DNA of 64,000 bases from Populus alba (Eukaryota; Streptophyta; Magnoliopsida; Malpighiales; Salicaceae): NCBI RefSeq assembly GCF_005239225.2, contig NC_133301.1, positions 501,001-565,000 of the forward strand, given 5' to 3'. Positions within the stretch are counted from its first letter, which is position 1. Each line of letters starts with the position of its first letter. Below the pieces are notes generated by a model that did not search any database, had not been told where the DNA came from, and saw only the letters and a program-made list of their open reading frames with translations. The position numbers and the translations under genes were made by a program. Shown here piece by piece: positions 1 through 12,553 of the stretch.

Positions 1-30
1 AGAGACAATAAACTTACACGTTGCACGTCT

Positions 31-149
31 TCAGGTTGCATTTAGAGAATGTCAAGTCAGCCAGTCTTTTTAATGCTGCATTAAATGCTTTCAGGTTTCA
101 TTTAGATAAAGTCAAGCTGGCCAATCTTCTTGGTGGTGCATTAAATGAA
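31..149. repeat. Imperfect tandem duplication, about 59 bp x 2
   Basis: Two adjacent units start with tcaggttgcatttagag and tcaggtttcatttagat and both contain gcattaaatg near the end. They differ at roughly one position in five, so this is an old duplication. The short open frame across it (21-239) follows from the repeat and shows no protein family signal. Confidence 0.7.
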
Positions 150-322
150 TGTGGCGTTGGCATCATTATACATACATGCTTGCCTTTTCGTTTTCATTGT
201 TTCCTGTTCAGTTTTGGTTGGCATTTATGTTCTGGTTAGTGTGCTTGGCAAACAGTTCAAATTGTTTTATTGCACGGTATGGCATGGTGCTATTTTAAAG
301 TGGTGTTTTTAGCGAGCTAATT

Positions 323-806
323 CTCTCAGCTCCCACCTCTCTTATAATATTTGAACATATTGTCACCTCTCCTCTTCCCCAGCCAAAAGCCACACTAGCA
401 ATCAACATCCACCGTTGTTTTTTTGCCTTCTCAAGTGGCTGCAGTGGATCACCAGTAGCTCCACCGTGCACCACCATCCTCACGACAGACCAGCAACAGC
501 AGCAAGCACCTCCCCCAGGCCAGGTAGCCTCTTCTCTTCTTGCTTTTCCACGCAAATCATGCATCTCTCAGCTCCCACCTCTCTTATAATATTTGAACAC
601 ATTGTCACCTCTCCTGTTCCCCAGCCAAAAGCCACACTAGCAATCAACATCCATCATTGTTTTTCTGCCTTCTCCAGTAGCTGCAGTGGATCACCAGCAG
701 CCCCACCGTGGACCACCATCCTCAATATAGACCAGCAACAGCAGCAAGCACCTCCCCCAGGCCAAGTAGCTTCTTCTCTTCTTGCTTTTCCACGCAAATC
801 ATGCAT
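323..806. repeat. 242-bp head-to-tail tandem duplication
   Basis: Copy 1 (323-564) and copy 2 (565-806) both begin ctctcagctcccacctctct and end cgcaaatcatgcat, with only scattered substitutions. The unit is rich in CAG/CCA tracts and is open for about 85 codons on the minus strand in both copies, but I recognise no family. The region from 807 to 1240 shows nothing further. Confidence 0.9.
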
Positions 807-1240
807 GAATACTGTAAAAAAAATAAAAATAAAACCCTGCAAAATACACGAGTAATTAATTACCTGTTTCTTGCAATCTGCTTTGCCAAAGGAAATAGCC
901 ATTTGGTTAATTATCAATTTCTAATACTTATTAACAATTGGTTGCATATATTTGGTGCTCCATTTCTCCCTTTTGCAATTCGGCTCAATCTGAGATAATT
1001 TAATTCCACTAATTAGTCTCCAAGTCGATTTTCATAAGCTCTGCCGATGCAAGAAGCCTGCTTGAAGTTGAGTTTTTGTTTGTTCATATTTTTTAACTCT
1101 GCTCATCTTGTTGTCTCCAAGTATCTTTGCGTTTGTAGAACTTAGATCCCACAAAAATCTGAATGCAAGAAATATACAAGACTCCATCTCCACTACTGAT
1201 AGTCTGTTAGAGGGAAAAGGTTAAAAGTTCGATAGATCAC

Positions 1241-1711
1241 CTGTAGTTTCACAAGACCACCCCGAAGAGCAGAGCCATAACCAAGCTTTTTAGCAAAAAC
1301 ATCCGCCTAATCAAACAATTACAGTAAGAGAGATCAAGGACTTTCAGACACACAGAAACAAGGAGAGAGGGTGTGAGAGGTTACCTGAAATTCAAAAGAT
1401 CGGCTCACCAGATTAAGACCAAAGCTTACAAGGTGTTGGAGAGGTATTACAGTATGCTGCAAAAAAGCAACCAAGTCAGATAAACCCAACCACTACCAAC
1501 TTTTGTGTCATATAAACCCAACCCCCCCAACACACACTAAAAATCCCATAAGCATTTCTTTTCCTTAACACAACAATTCTTTTCATATCAACAATACCTG
1601 AAATATGATCAGACCGATGAGTACTGGCTGTGTATCAAATCCAAAACTTCGGAAGAGATCAGTTGAGTTCCTCATAAGAGTGTATCCTTCAAATTGTAAA
1701 AATGTTAGAAT
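1241..1711 (-). pseudogene. STE24: Three-exon fragment of a STE24 CAAX prenyl protease gene
   Basis: STE24 is an ER-membrane zinc metalloprotease that trims prenylated CAAX proteins. Three minus-strand exons are visible with correct GT-AG borders, all in phase 0 and free of stops. Exon 1598-1711 encodes 38 aa including RNSTDLFRSFGFDTQPVLIG. Exon 1385-1456 encodes 24 aa including HTVIPLQHLVSFGLNLVSRS. Exon 1241-1306 encodes 22 aa including DVFAKKLGYGSALRGGLVKL. These match the region after the HExxH zinc site of plant STE24. The upstream exons with the catalytic motif are absent, as is the final exon, so no active enzyme is possible. Retained introns mean the copy was made at DNA level and was not retroposed. 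The nearby Helitron end suggests transposon capture. Confidence 0.85.
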
Positions 1712-3327
1712 CTGCAGATCATAAAAGCAAAAAAAAAAAAAACAATGAATCATACACCGGTTATAAGCTCACAAATAAGATGAGATCTGGTCCGATGAGG
1801 TGGAGAAAAGAAGAAGAGAATTGAATTCTAGCCTGATGAAATGAGATCTGGTCAGCTCCGTTATGCTCTACGGAAATTCAGAGAGAGAGAGAGGGACAAA
1901 CGCCAAAGCTCCTCTGTTGGAGTTGTTGGGTTTGGGTTTTTATTATTTTTTTTTTTTTATGCTACGGGTTTTCTTATCTTCTGTCTGTCGAAGCTTTAAA
2001 TCGGGAGAGAGGAATCGAACAAAAAAAGACAGTGCAACTTACACGGAGAGAATTAAGGGGAATTAATTATCCAGAATTATGATATTTTTTGTTATTACTA
2101 ACAAACCTTTTGTTACTCAAATAATTATGACTGCTGTGTTGTGTTATTCTCATCATTGCTTTTATTTCTCATCAGTATTTTCTCAGGTTTTTTTTGTGCC
2201 TCTCTCTTATTTACTTTATCCATTTCTATTTCCTTGCATGCTTAATCATGGTTATGTCTTTTTGACAACATGCTTATCCACAACCTTTTTTGTTTTTCTT
2301 GCACTCTTCGTTGCTTTCAGATGATTTTGTATCTTTGTTGGTTATTATTATATTATTAAAAGCACTATAGATTGAAGAATATTTAACTTACAAAAGCGAC
2401 ATCATCATGTTTCTGTATTAAATGCTTTGAAAATTTACACTGTGTTTTTCTTTACTTTTTGCAATTCAGTCTTTTTTTCGTGGGGAAGAATTTTAGTTGC
2501 AGAGGTGAGACCATGACGATGCCTTAAATCCTTTGACAATTTTCTACAGTCTTTCCTTTTTCTTGCGCTCTTCGTTGCCTTTAGTTCTGGTTTTGTTTTC
2601 CAGCAATTTCTCTAATTAGTGTGTGTTCATTATTTCTCTTTTAATTATTATGGTTTTTATGGCTTCTTAATCTTATTTTATTATAGCTCACAGGATGATG
2701 GTCTCTTTCCAGTTGCTTTGGAGGGTTTGCTTCTTCCATTCCATTCAAGAGAACACTTGGTTTAAGTAGCTTTTTGTTTGACTCCTATCAGAATTTCCAG
2801 GTTATTTCATTGCTCTTTGTCTTTTTTTCTTTTTTTTCCAACAGCTCTTTTTAATGTTGTGTTTTTTTTTTTTTTTTTATGTGCATGGGTTGTTCATTCA
2901 GTTATTTATTGATCGAAATTGCCTGTTTATTTCATTGCTCTTTGATTTTCTTTTCATTCAGTGTTTTTAAAGTTAGTGTTTTTTGTTCTTCTTCCTGGTT
3001 TTATTGGATTCTTCACATATTTTTCGAGGTTGTCTTTTTTTCATTGCATCTTAAATTATTTTAATATATTAATATTAAAAATATTATTTTAATACATTTT
3101 TTCATTAAAATATATTTTATAAAAAATCTCAACCATACTATACACACTCTAAGTCGAAGAGAATGATCAAAGAACGAGATTAGATTTCAGGCAGCGGCAT
3201 CATTTCACAGCTTAACAAAATATCTCCAGAAGACACGTGCACATGCATCTCTCCTCTTCTCTGTGAGCTTCGCTCTAGAAGCAAATGGTTTTTTCGTTAT
3301 TTCCTTTTACCAAGTGACAACGAAGTC
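1712..3327. other. T-rich spacer with diverged internal repeats, no gene
   Basis: The stretch is T-rich on the plus strand. Two diverged segments resemble each other (about 2286-2330 and 2549-2596, both with ctcttcgttgc). An AT-rich block at 3057-3125 resembles an interspersed family found elsewhere in the window. No supported coding exon is seen. Confidence 0.5.
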
Positions 3328-3395
3328 ATGCCTAGCAGTTGCAGCATCAGAGCTCTCTGGATCCTCAACAGCCTCCACGCCGTCGTTTTATCTCG
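3328..3395 (+). pseudogene. AP5M: First coding exon fragment of AP-5 complex subunit mu (AP5M)
   Basis: An ATG at 3328 opens the peptide MPSSCSIRALWILNSLHAVV and reaches a GT donor at 3396. This N-terminus closely resembles plant AP5M, the medium subunit of the endosomal AP-5 adaptor, where the exon also stops soon after this point. None of the remaining longin or mu-homology exons is visible downstream before 4989, so this is a stranded exon 1 and not a gene. It lies on the strand opposite to the STE24 exons, as expected if the two fragments were gathered independently. Confidence 0.6.
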
Positions 3396-4801
3396 GTAAC
3401 TCCTCCGTCGATTTCAGCCTTTCGTTCTCATAATAATAACAATAATTTCAGCCTCTGACTTTTTACAACATATTCTACCTAGCTTTAATTGGTTGAAGTT
3501 AACTTAGATTCTCTAAGCTTAACTATTGGCTTGGCAACTAACGTGCCTAGAATTTTTATCTTTAATACATATCACTTTGATGGATTATGGCTTCTCAAGT
3601 TTGTGCTGCACCATTTATTTTTTCTGGCATAATTTATCCACTGCTTCTGTTGGTTTAGAACTGTGCTAGCAGTTTCTCTTACTCAAAATCTTTCAAGTCC
3701 TAACAATTTATTTAAAGCCTTTCTAAGAAATTTCCATTTATCTTACTTGATAACCATGATTGCAATTATATTTGTTTCCATGTTGCAATCTCATTTCTGA
3801 TATTACAAGAAAATATTCTATAGACTTGCTTTATTGACAATTCTATATGCATTCTATTTAAGAATAATTTATCTATTAAGTCAACTATGTTTCTTAATGT
3901 CTTTGCTTTTACTTTGGTGGCAATATGTTTTTGGATATTGATTGAATATCAAATGATTTGTATTTGAATTGTGTTTTGTGGTTTTATTGTTAGACAGTGA
4001 AAAATTAATAGAATGCATGGTCAAACAACTTTTTTATTTTCATTGCTTGATGATTCATATTATGATCATGCCATACATGTGCTAGATATTGTTTTACAAC
4101 TTTTGCCAAAACTCACTTCCTTTGACAACATTCAACTTGATTCTTGCTAGCACTGCATATTTTTAATTAATGATATTATTGCTTAACCACTGCATTCATT
4201 ACCTTTTAATGAATTTAGAACCTACTTGCACGCTAGGAAAGTTCTTTATTTTCCCTCTTGATATGAGATTTAGGTTTCATGAATTTATAATTGGAAAAAA
4301 AGCTATGGCAAGATTGCTAGCAGCAACAATAAAGAAACCTCAATAAATTGTTTACACTTGCCATTCCTTACGCACTTCCTTTCAATATATGATTCAGCAC
4401 CCAACTTCCCCAGCCAAGACCCTTGAAAGATTCTGCAGACTCATCAAAGGAACATCTCTACAAAGATGATGACAATCCTGCACCATAACTTTCAAAGAAG
4501 CAGCACCTCTCCATTTCATCACCTGAAAAGGTAAGCATCTACTTCTAATTACTTTGCTTTCTTTATGAACTCACATGCTCAGCAACAATTACATCTTTAT
4601 TTCTCATTTCTGACTTATCTTTAAAAACATTTAATATTTATTGCTTTGCATAATTTATAACTTACAATAACACTTATTTTTTGCAATAGGAAAACGATTA
4701 ACGTTCAGTTAATCAATGCTTTCTTATCCAATATCGCAACCTGATTGGACATCGTCATCATCTGCGTTGTTAATACAACTTGCTGCTCATTGGTGTCCAA
4801 T

Positions 4802-4989
4802 TCTCTATCTATATGTATAAAGCATAAAGTATTTACCTCTGGATGCTTTTGTTACACTTCAATTTAACTATCTCCACGTAACTTTTGCAACTAATTTTAT
4901 GAATATGCTACCTATTCCTATATAACATGTGCAAAAAAAAAATATTACAAATTTTAACACCCGCAACATCGTGCGGGTATCATAGCTAG
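4802..4989 (+). mobile_element. Helitron 3' terminus (5' end uncertain)
   Basis: The 3' end is canonical. A GC hairpin, cccgcaacatcgtgcggg, at about 4961-4978 is followed within 11 nt by CTAG at 4986-4989, and the next base is T, the expected insertion site. The 5' end is not certain. A TC-rich start at 4802 (tctctatctatatgtataaa) resembles plant Helitron 5' ends and would give a 188-bp non-autonomous element, but the base before it is T and not A. The alternative is a much longer element reaching back past the AP5M and STE24 exons. No Rep/helicase coding is present. Confidence 0.65.
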
Positions 4990-5964
4990 TATATATATAA
5001 AAGAGTTGATCCACTACTAAGTATTGAAATAATTTATTAGATGAACTATTTAATTGGTTTAATTTCAAATATAGTTTAATTAGATCTTTATACATCAAGT
5101 TTTAGATCAATTCATGCTAGATTTAATAAATATATTTGGGTAATTGAGTTTATTTAAGGTACATTTATTTTGTTTACAATCATGGACATAAAGCATTGGT
5201 ATTCACTTCTTCTTTTTATTTTTCTTTTTTCTTTTTATCATAGATAGGATCCTAAAGTTCATAATTGATGCCTAGACAATCATAGGGTTAGTGTTAGTGA
5301 TTAGGAAGGAAGATAATCCTAAAAGAAACAGATACAAATACCAGAGAAATCCTAGATTATAACTTATGATAAGGTAAGGAATTTATTTTATTTTATTTTA
5401 TATATCTATTTTTTCAAAGTAAATTGATAATAAAATACCACTAATTATAGCATGAATATAATAAAATCTTACATAGTAGAAATATCATAAAATACACTTA
5501 TTTTTAATCCGGAATTTGTTAAAAACTCTTCGACAATTGAAAATGTACACGTTGATTTCATCAAACCTTTGATTAATAGTTAAGAAACTTGCAAATCAAG
5601 TGAATTCAACTGATGCCAAAGATGACCCAAGAAAGAGAAGGAACAGCCAAAGAGGCCAAAACATATCAACTTTGCTACAGCTTGCAAATCTTCTACCAAA
5701 ATAAATACCAATTCCTGACTACACCTTGCAAATCTTCAGACATGATACCATGAATCAATGTCTGGTCTGGAAAATGAACAACTAAATTTAACAGCTACTG
5801 AACACCCGATTGAAGGGGGGAAACCAGCGTAGTTAGCATTAAACGAAGAGAGCTATATGAGCCTCGCTAAACTTTATTGTTTCCCTGTCATGGCACTATC
5901 CTTCTCCCTTTCTAGTCTAGTTTACAGCTAATTTTACCCTAGAGTACAAGGACATGATTTAGCA
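4990..5964. other. AT-rich spacer and KAKU4 3' flank
   Basis: The sequence is AT-rich with no supported exon. From about 5600 it lies just downstream of the KAKU4 stop codon and may include its 3' UTR. Confidence 0.4.
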
Positions 5965-8900
5965 TTATTTACCCCGTCCTCTGCCTCTCCTTTTGTCTCT
6001 GCCGCTAACGTTTCTTCCTTGCTGCTTGGCACCAGTTGTCCTGGATACTGAGCGGCGTTTTGAATTTGGTCGAGCCACAGCCTGTACTAACCCTCCCTGG
6101 TACATGCTGGAGCTGTCTTCAGAGTCATTAGCAAAACCAACAATTTCATTATCGTTTGGCACCTCCATGGAAGCCTCACTCAGAAGCTCGCAGGTTTCCT
6201 CTCCAGGAGCAGTTCTTGTCACCTTGTCATGATCTGGACCAACTAAACTGTGTTCTTTGCCAGACAGCATAGACTTCTGTTCTCCGTAGTGTACTGCAGG
6301 CAAACTGAAAGAGAGGAAAATGAATTTAGTAAAAATCACAGCAAGCAATTAGCAGTGGAAAAGAAAGTCCCGCCAGGATTTTCACCTGTATGCTGAAGAA
6401 GGGCAGCCATTGGTAGCAACTGCATCATCTCTTCCAGAAACTTCCTTGGATGCTATATAATTTACTTCAAGTAACATTGAATCTGGGATTGCATCTAGAG
6501 AGGATCAGCTAGAGAAAAGGTACTACTTATTGACAGACAACAGTCTACCACAAAAACAAATCACGCCATAGAAAGTTAGGAACATAGTTTAACAGAAAGA
6601 GCTTTTGAACAGGACATTATGTAAGACCATGTTTCCAAATTTATTCAGCTTCCAGTATATCCTGAAATCCTAGTATTTATTCAGCTTCCAGAACACTCCA
6701 AATTCTGATTTGTGGATATAGATAAAACGGAATTGATGCACAACTCTCATATTATACATCATTAATCACTCAAAAATCAGAAACGTAGTGCAATTTCTAA
6801 ATCAATCAAATCAAACAGAAGCAGCTTTTAACCTGACAATCAAGGAACGGATAGACTAAAATCCTCCGTACATTGTCAAGTATGAAGCTGCACATTGTCA
6901 GTAAAAAGGTTCTACTAGTACGCTACCAGATTTAAAACTCTTGCCTTGAACAGTTTCTGCTGTGAAGCTTGAAGGGTGGCTAGTCTCCTCGATGTCTCTA
7001 AGGCTATGAGCAGTAGCAGGAGCAGGAGCAGGAGCAGCAATGGAGGCATCAGCACTGTGACATGTAGAGAGAAGTGGAAATCATGAGAAATGACGATAGA
7101 CCTCTTCATAGCCCATAGAAATACAGAAAATCTGGGAAAAGGGGAAGCTAACCTTTGTTTTACTATCACTTCTTCTGAAAGCTGTTGTTGCTGTCCATGG
7201 CTTGATATCGCTTCAGAGCCATCAGGCAAGCCTAAATTAAATGGCTTCACTTAGTCAGGAAAGAGTAATTTCTAGAGAGCAAAAGGAGGGGAAAAAACTC
7301 TCATATGTTATGGAAAAAGCACCTGCCCTACACTCAATGTTCGGTGTCGATCCCAGATCCTTCAAAAACATATTCATAAAAATGAGATTGGTTTAGTTTT
7401 AGTAATCGATATTTCATTTTACTTTCTTATAAATTAAACAGGAAGGATATCAAACAGATAGAGAAAAAAGTAGAAGAAGCAAGCATTCCATAATCCTATT
7501 GCTTTTGCTATAGGGAATTGTAAAACAACTTTTGTGATTCCTATAAGCAAATCACAATAAAATCAATAGATATAACAAAAGATCAAGTAGATTTTTTTAC
7601 TGAATTCCCCATCCCACTTCCAAAGTACCTGACTTTTTTCAGGAACAGAAGTAGCTGCATTAGGTGGAAAAGCTTCATTCTGCAACTTATCTTGTGCCAT
7701 CTGAGAATCTGAAAATGCAGAAAAGGAGTTTTCATTTCCCCCCATTCTTGGATAAAAAGACTTTAGCCAAGAAAGTTTTATTTCACAAAAAATCCACATG
7801 TTATAGCACTATTGATCACAGCTACAGTTAAAATAGTTTCCCTCCGACAAGTTTAAAACACACCTGTCAAGCCAGAATTAGTTGCTGCACTGCCCCATGT
7901 CAAAGGTACATCTACTAATTGTGTAAAGTTGGAAAATTTATCTTTAGCACCACCAACGTCTCCAGTACACAATAAACTAGGACCTCCTTTATAAGCTGAA
8001 GCTAATGCAGGCCAATCAATTTTGGTAGACGGTCGAGTCCTTAGCATCTCTTCAGTTGCCCTGGATCTCACTTTGCGTAGTTCTTCCTGAATATTCCACG
8101 AACCAGTGACAGGGGAATCCCAGTTCAACTGCTTTCAAGTTACATCATATCACAATAAATTAAACTGCACAGAGCAATAACCTTGAGAATAAGCAACCAT
8201 TGCACAAAACCACACTTTTTTCCTATTTCTTCCTCATTGCCCTCAGAGGCCATAACATGGTTCTGAAGGTAAACGAGTTGGAATGCATGAGGGTAGGATC
8301 TTTATATTCTTCCCTCCAGTGCCCCATCATGGCCTCAATAGGGTCATAACTGAGTAACGGCCTTCAATTTTGTCCCTAGTTTTTTCCTTTCTACATCCAC
8401 AAATTAAAATATAATAATAATCCTTATGAGTTCCTTGCTCAATTTCTTTCCAATAAATTCAAAAAAAAAAAAAAATTCAATATGTTTGAATTGAAACAGA
8501 ACTAGCATTTGTCAAGGTCAGGTTTACCTTGTAGCCGTAAAAATTACTTGATTCTCCAGAAAGTCCCATTTCTTTCCTGATCCCTACCTTAATTACTAGT
8601 GGGCGTATATTTTATCACCAGGAAAGAATATGATTGTCTGATAAAACCATGACCGAATCACTAAATTGCATTTCTAAGTCTAACTGGTAAGAAAATATGC
8701 TTTGAAAGTTCATAAAGATCAGATCTTACTGTTAAACTCCAAGACCCTCACACCATAACAAAAGCAATAAAAGGCTTATAACTATACCAAGTAAATGGAG
8801 AAGAGAGAAAGAGACTTCCAAACAGCACCTTTGATGGTGACAGTGACTTGCTACCAACTGAAAATGCTGTTGCTTCCTTAAAAAGCTCTTTTCCCATTGA

Positions 8901-11503
8901 TGATGGGGATTGCAACTGGATATGGTTTGTGGAAGGAGAAGCCCATAGTGGGCGATCTTGCATGTAAGATTTGGCCAAATCCACTGGTGAACCTGCTTCT
9001 TCTTCAGTAACCTGTTCAATAAAAATAGATAGTCATAAGGTGGTGTGCACCAATTAGTTCACAGCAGTTGCAGAATAAAACAAGTATATCAAGGTATTTG
9101 CACAGTTTTTTTCAGTTCCTTGGACTGGTGAAATCAGAATCTACAAACAAGAAGATTAAAAAAAATCAATGCACCTGGTTCATAATAGGAAGTTCGATGA
9201 CTATGACAATAATTGGTTAATGGATAATAGCAAATCAAAGTATTCTGGGAGCCTATACATTTCATCGAGCAATAATGGACACATTTCACAGAAAATGAAT
9301 TTTACAAAGACAAAGGACCTGCCCTCATATGTAACAATCCAACAACATCCTGACCCATAGTGAGATAGGATTATATACAAGCTAAATCATTATAATCTCA
9401 AGCCAAAAAATATATTGTATTTTTCACAAATCCCTTATACCAGGATTACTAACATGTGGAGCAGTGTTGAGAGTGCAGATTCCACACTCCACTGGCTTTG
9501 AATTTGCCCCCAATTTCTTCCCCTCAAACCATTTTTTAGCCTCTTTAACAGCCGTATTGCGGATATCAGGTGTGTCAACATCTGGATCATCACTAAAACA
9601 ATCAGCGAGATACACCTCTTGGCATGTGAATTTCTAAGTTCTTTGAAATTGGAAAATCCAAAATAACAATACCATTGCCAGCTGTCTTGTCCAGAACCTC
9701 ACCCAGTCTCCCATCTTCTGTGCCTCTAATGATGGGAGAATCTACAACTCTTGATTTAATTATATGTGTTAGTCTGTCGCATTCTTCCCTGGTCATAGTG
9801 AATAGCAAATAATTCAGAATTTGAAGTCAAGGTTATCACCAATATATTTTTAGATTTGAATTTAGAACTCGAACCATGTAGCTCACTAGTTATGTTAAAA
9901 GCTTGAAGTTAACAGTATAGTTTAAGAGCCAAAGGGAATTAACACAAACACAACAAAAGTAGTAACGATTATATAAAAGTACACAATTACGAAGTTTCCA
10001 ATGCATTGAATGACAAGCAACCAAGGCAGAACTACAGCATAGCTGAGGGCCCACGGGACTCCCTAGAATTTGACAAAATTCACTTTAGTCATAAAATTTT
10101 ATTTTTTTAAAATCTACCCTTGAATTTAAGTTTTCTTTCCCAGAAAATATACATTGCCCCTCCCCCTGGATAAAAAAACATTAGTGTTCTATAACTATCA
10201 TTTGTTTATTTTATTTACTAATGTACCCTGCTGTGTTTTAACAGTATAGTTTAAGAGCCAAAGGGAATTAACACAAACACAACAAAAGTAGTAATGATTA
10301 TATAAAAGTACACAATTACGAAGTTTCCGGTGCATTGAATGACAAGCAACCAAGGCAGAACTACAGCATAGCTGAGGGCCCACGGGACTCCCTAGAGTTT
10401 GACAAAATTCACTTTAGTCATAAAGTTTTTTTTTTTTTTAAATCTACCCTTGAATTTAAGTTTTCTTTCCCAGAAAATATACATTGCCCCTCCCCCTGGA
10501 TAAAAAAACATTAGTGTTCTATAACTATCATTTGTTTATTTTATTTACCAATGTACCCTGCTGTGTTTTATACTGGCATCCCGATACCTCAAATCCTAGC
10601 TTCGCCTCCTGATAACGAGAACTCACAAAACAACGTAAATATGCATGCAAAATAAATTTCTAAAGAAAGAAAGCAAGTAATTCCCAATTACCTCGTGAAC
10701 GTTTCCTGCGTTAGAAGCTGTGCAATTAAACGCATTGTTCCAGTCCTCCACTCTACAGCCGGGAGATCTTTTTTTGAGTAATGAACAATTTCAGTTGTTT
10801 GATTCTTCTAATTTCCCCACCAAAAAAGAATAAAAAAAATCAAACGGCAATCACAAGCAATCAACATATCTTAATCAATCATGCCATAAAAACCTAACGG
10901 GACCATTATTAAGCACTCAAATTGCCCCCAAAAAATGCACTTATATTAAAATAAAAAAGCACTCGTGAATCAAATAATAAAAATCTAAAATGTATCCAAA
11001 TTCCCACATTCAAGATAAAAGGCGGCGGTTCAAAACCACCTTTTCACCGCTTAGAGAAGAAGCACTGCCTTCATCGCCATCTTCAATGGTATCTTCCATT
11101 TCACCCTCTAAAAAAAGAGCACGAGCCAGAATTTTCATGATTTTAAAATAGTAATTTTAACCTAATTCATTGAAAATCGAATCAAATTTGCAATACCAGA
11201 AGTGGAAACGGCATCGCTGTCTTCGTCTTCGTCGTCGTCTTCGTCGCCGGAGGAGGAATCGGAGGATTCGGAGCCGAAGACGGAGGAGAAAACTTTACCG
11301 GCACCGTTGGCGAGCAAGCGAGAAGGAGAAAAAATGAGACGAGAAAGCCAATTAGGGTTTTGAGGGGTGGAATTAGGGGAAAGGCGAGGGGTTGGGCGGT
11401 CGTATGGAGTGGGACGAGGAGTAGTGGCTCGCCTGGGTCGAACAATTTTTCCGCCCGATTTGAACTCAGTGAGTCGGTTCGGAGGCCGGGAAACGGCGGA
11501 CAT
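5965..11503 (-). CDS. KAKU4: KAKU4 nuclear lamina / nuclear pore-associated protein
   Basis: KAKU4 is a plant-specific protein of the inner nuclear periphery that binds CRWN lamina proteins and helps set nuclear shape. Thirteen coding exons join without a frame break: 11197-11503, 11040-11107, 10692-10807, 9673-9788, 9454-9581, 8829-9011, 7864-8128, 7629-7708, 7323-7359, 7153-7231, 6927-7054, 6386-6494, 5965-6304. They total 1956 nt, or 651 aa. The start gives MSAVSRPPNRLTEFKSGGKI, then a proline-rich stretch with NPNWLSRL and an acidic run (GDEDDDEDED). Conserved blocks follow: QLLTQETFTREECDRLTHII, SYMQDRPLWASPS and SWNIQEELRKVRSRATEEML. The tail is basic (RRGRGRGK). The family call rests on remembered similarity to Arabidopsis KAKU4. 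NUP1/NUP136 shares short motifs but is much larger. Confidence 0.85.
9911..10571. repeat. 330-bp tandem duplication inside KAKU4 intron 3
   Basis: Two adjacent units of about 330 bp (9911-10241 and 10242-10571) both begin aacagtatagtttaagagcc and end aatgtaccctgctgtgtttt. They differ at only a few positions, such as cgatta/tgatta and the length of a T run, so the duplication is recent. The unit plus its right flank (tagcttcgcctcctga) has the look of dispersed-repeat DNA. It does not touch the exons. Confidence 0.9.
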
Positions 11504-12553
11504 CGTGACTCGGTATTTGAAAATGAAAAAAAAAAAAAACTGAGACAGGGAGAGAGGGAGGGAGATGCTACTCGGGATGGATCTCTCGTAAAAGAGAGAA
11601 AGGAGAGGAAGGGAGAGAAGAGGGGAGGGAATTAATTACAAGTGTAAGAAGTGGATTGGTTAAGGGTTTTTTTTTTTTTTTTTAACGAAATCTAAATGGT
11701 ATTTTTAAGAAAACATAAATATAATAAAAATTCTATAATTGATTGGAAAATGAATTTTTCTTTATCTTTTTTTTGTATTCTTTTAGATTATAAGTAGTGA
11801 TTTTGTAAGTTTAATAAATAATTGTGCCAAGTAAATAAAATTAGAAAATGAATTTTTTGTGATTTTATATAAAGAGTACTTATCATTGATTTAGACGGGT
11901 TTGAACTTGAAAAATTAAAAAAATAAAATAATTTTTTTATTACTGAATTAATTTTTTAAAATTTAAAAACACCATAGGTATATTTATGTGTAAATATTAA
12001 TGAACTATGAGTCTATCATTTAAAAGAACAAGGTTTTGCATAGTTTGTATAATGAGAACTTATAATTTTTTTTCAATAGTATACATGAACTATTCCTTTT
12101 TAGTTTTAAGATTTTTTATTTTTTTAAGAATATTTTTTCTTCTTCTAATGGTCATTTAGTAATTATGTTGTAGACAAAAATATAAGAATGCCAATTTACA
12201 CTCTTCTTTAATGCAATTATTAATAATTCCCATTAAAAAAACCTTCCACCCCTAAACCCAAGTCTGGCCTCCAAAGGTAAAATCAAGACATTCACCATGC
12301 GATAGTATAGAGTATAATAAATAAATAAATAAATATGTCGGAAGCACATGGTCAAGAAACCATGCAACTAAACGGGTTGGGTCGCCGACCCATATGAAAT
12401 TCCAATAACCTTCCAAAGACGCAGGCGCTTACGCAATTAACGACCCGTGTCGTGCAAGAACCCCACCGCCTCGCTGACTCAAACTTTCTATTATAAAAAA
12501 CGAGAGCGAAACAAAGAATCGAACCAGATATATCGTAGAAAACAGGAAGGAAA
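11504..12553. promoter_or_regulatory. Divergent intergenic region between KAKU4 and REIL
   Basis: The two genes are transcribed away from each other from this AT-rich kilobase. On the REIL side a TATA box (tataaaaa) lies at 12492-12499, 55-62 nt before the ATG, and an (aaat)n microsatellite lies near 12318. The KAKU4 side has a GA-rich leader (11530-11630) and no clear TATA box. Confidence 0.5.

Noticed and set aside
10198..10383. Small open frame in KAKU4 intron 3
   Set aside because: It arises from the intronic 330-bp duplication and matches no family.
11182..11635. Alternative frames overlapping KAKU4 exon 1 on both strands
   Set aside because: They overlap the conserved KAKU4 N-terminus and have no motif of their own; composition is explained by the proline- and acid-rich exon.
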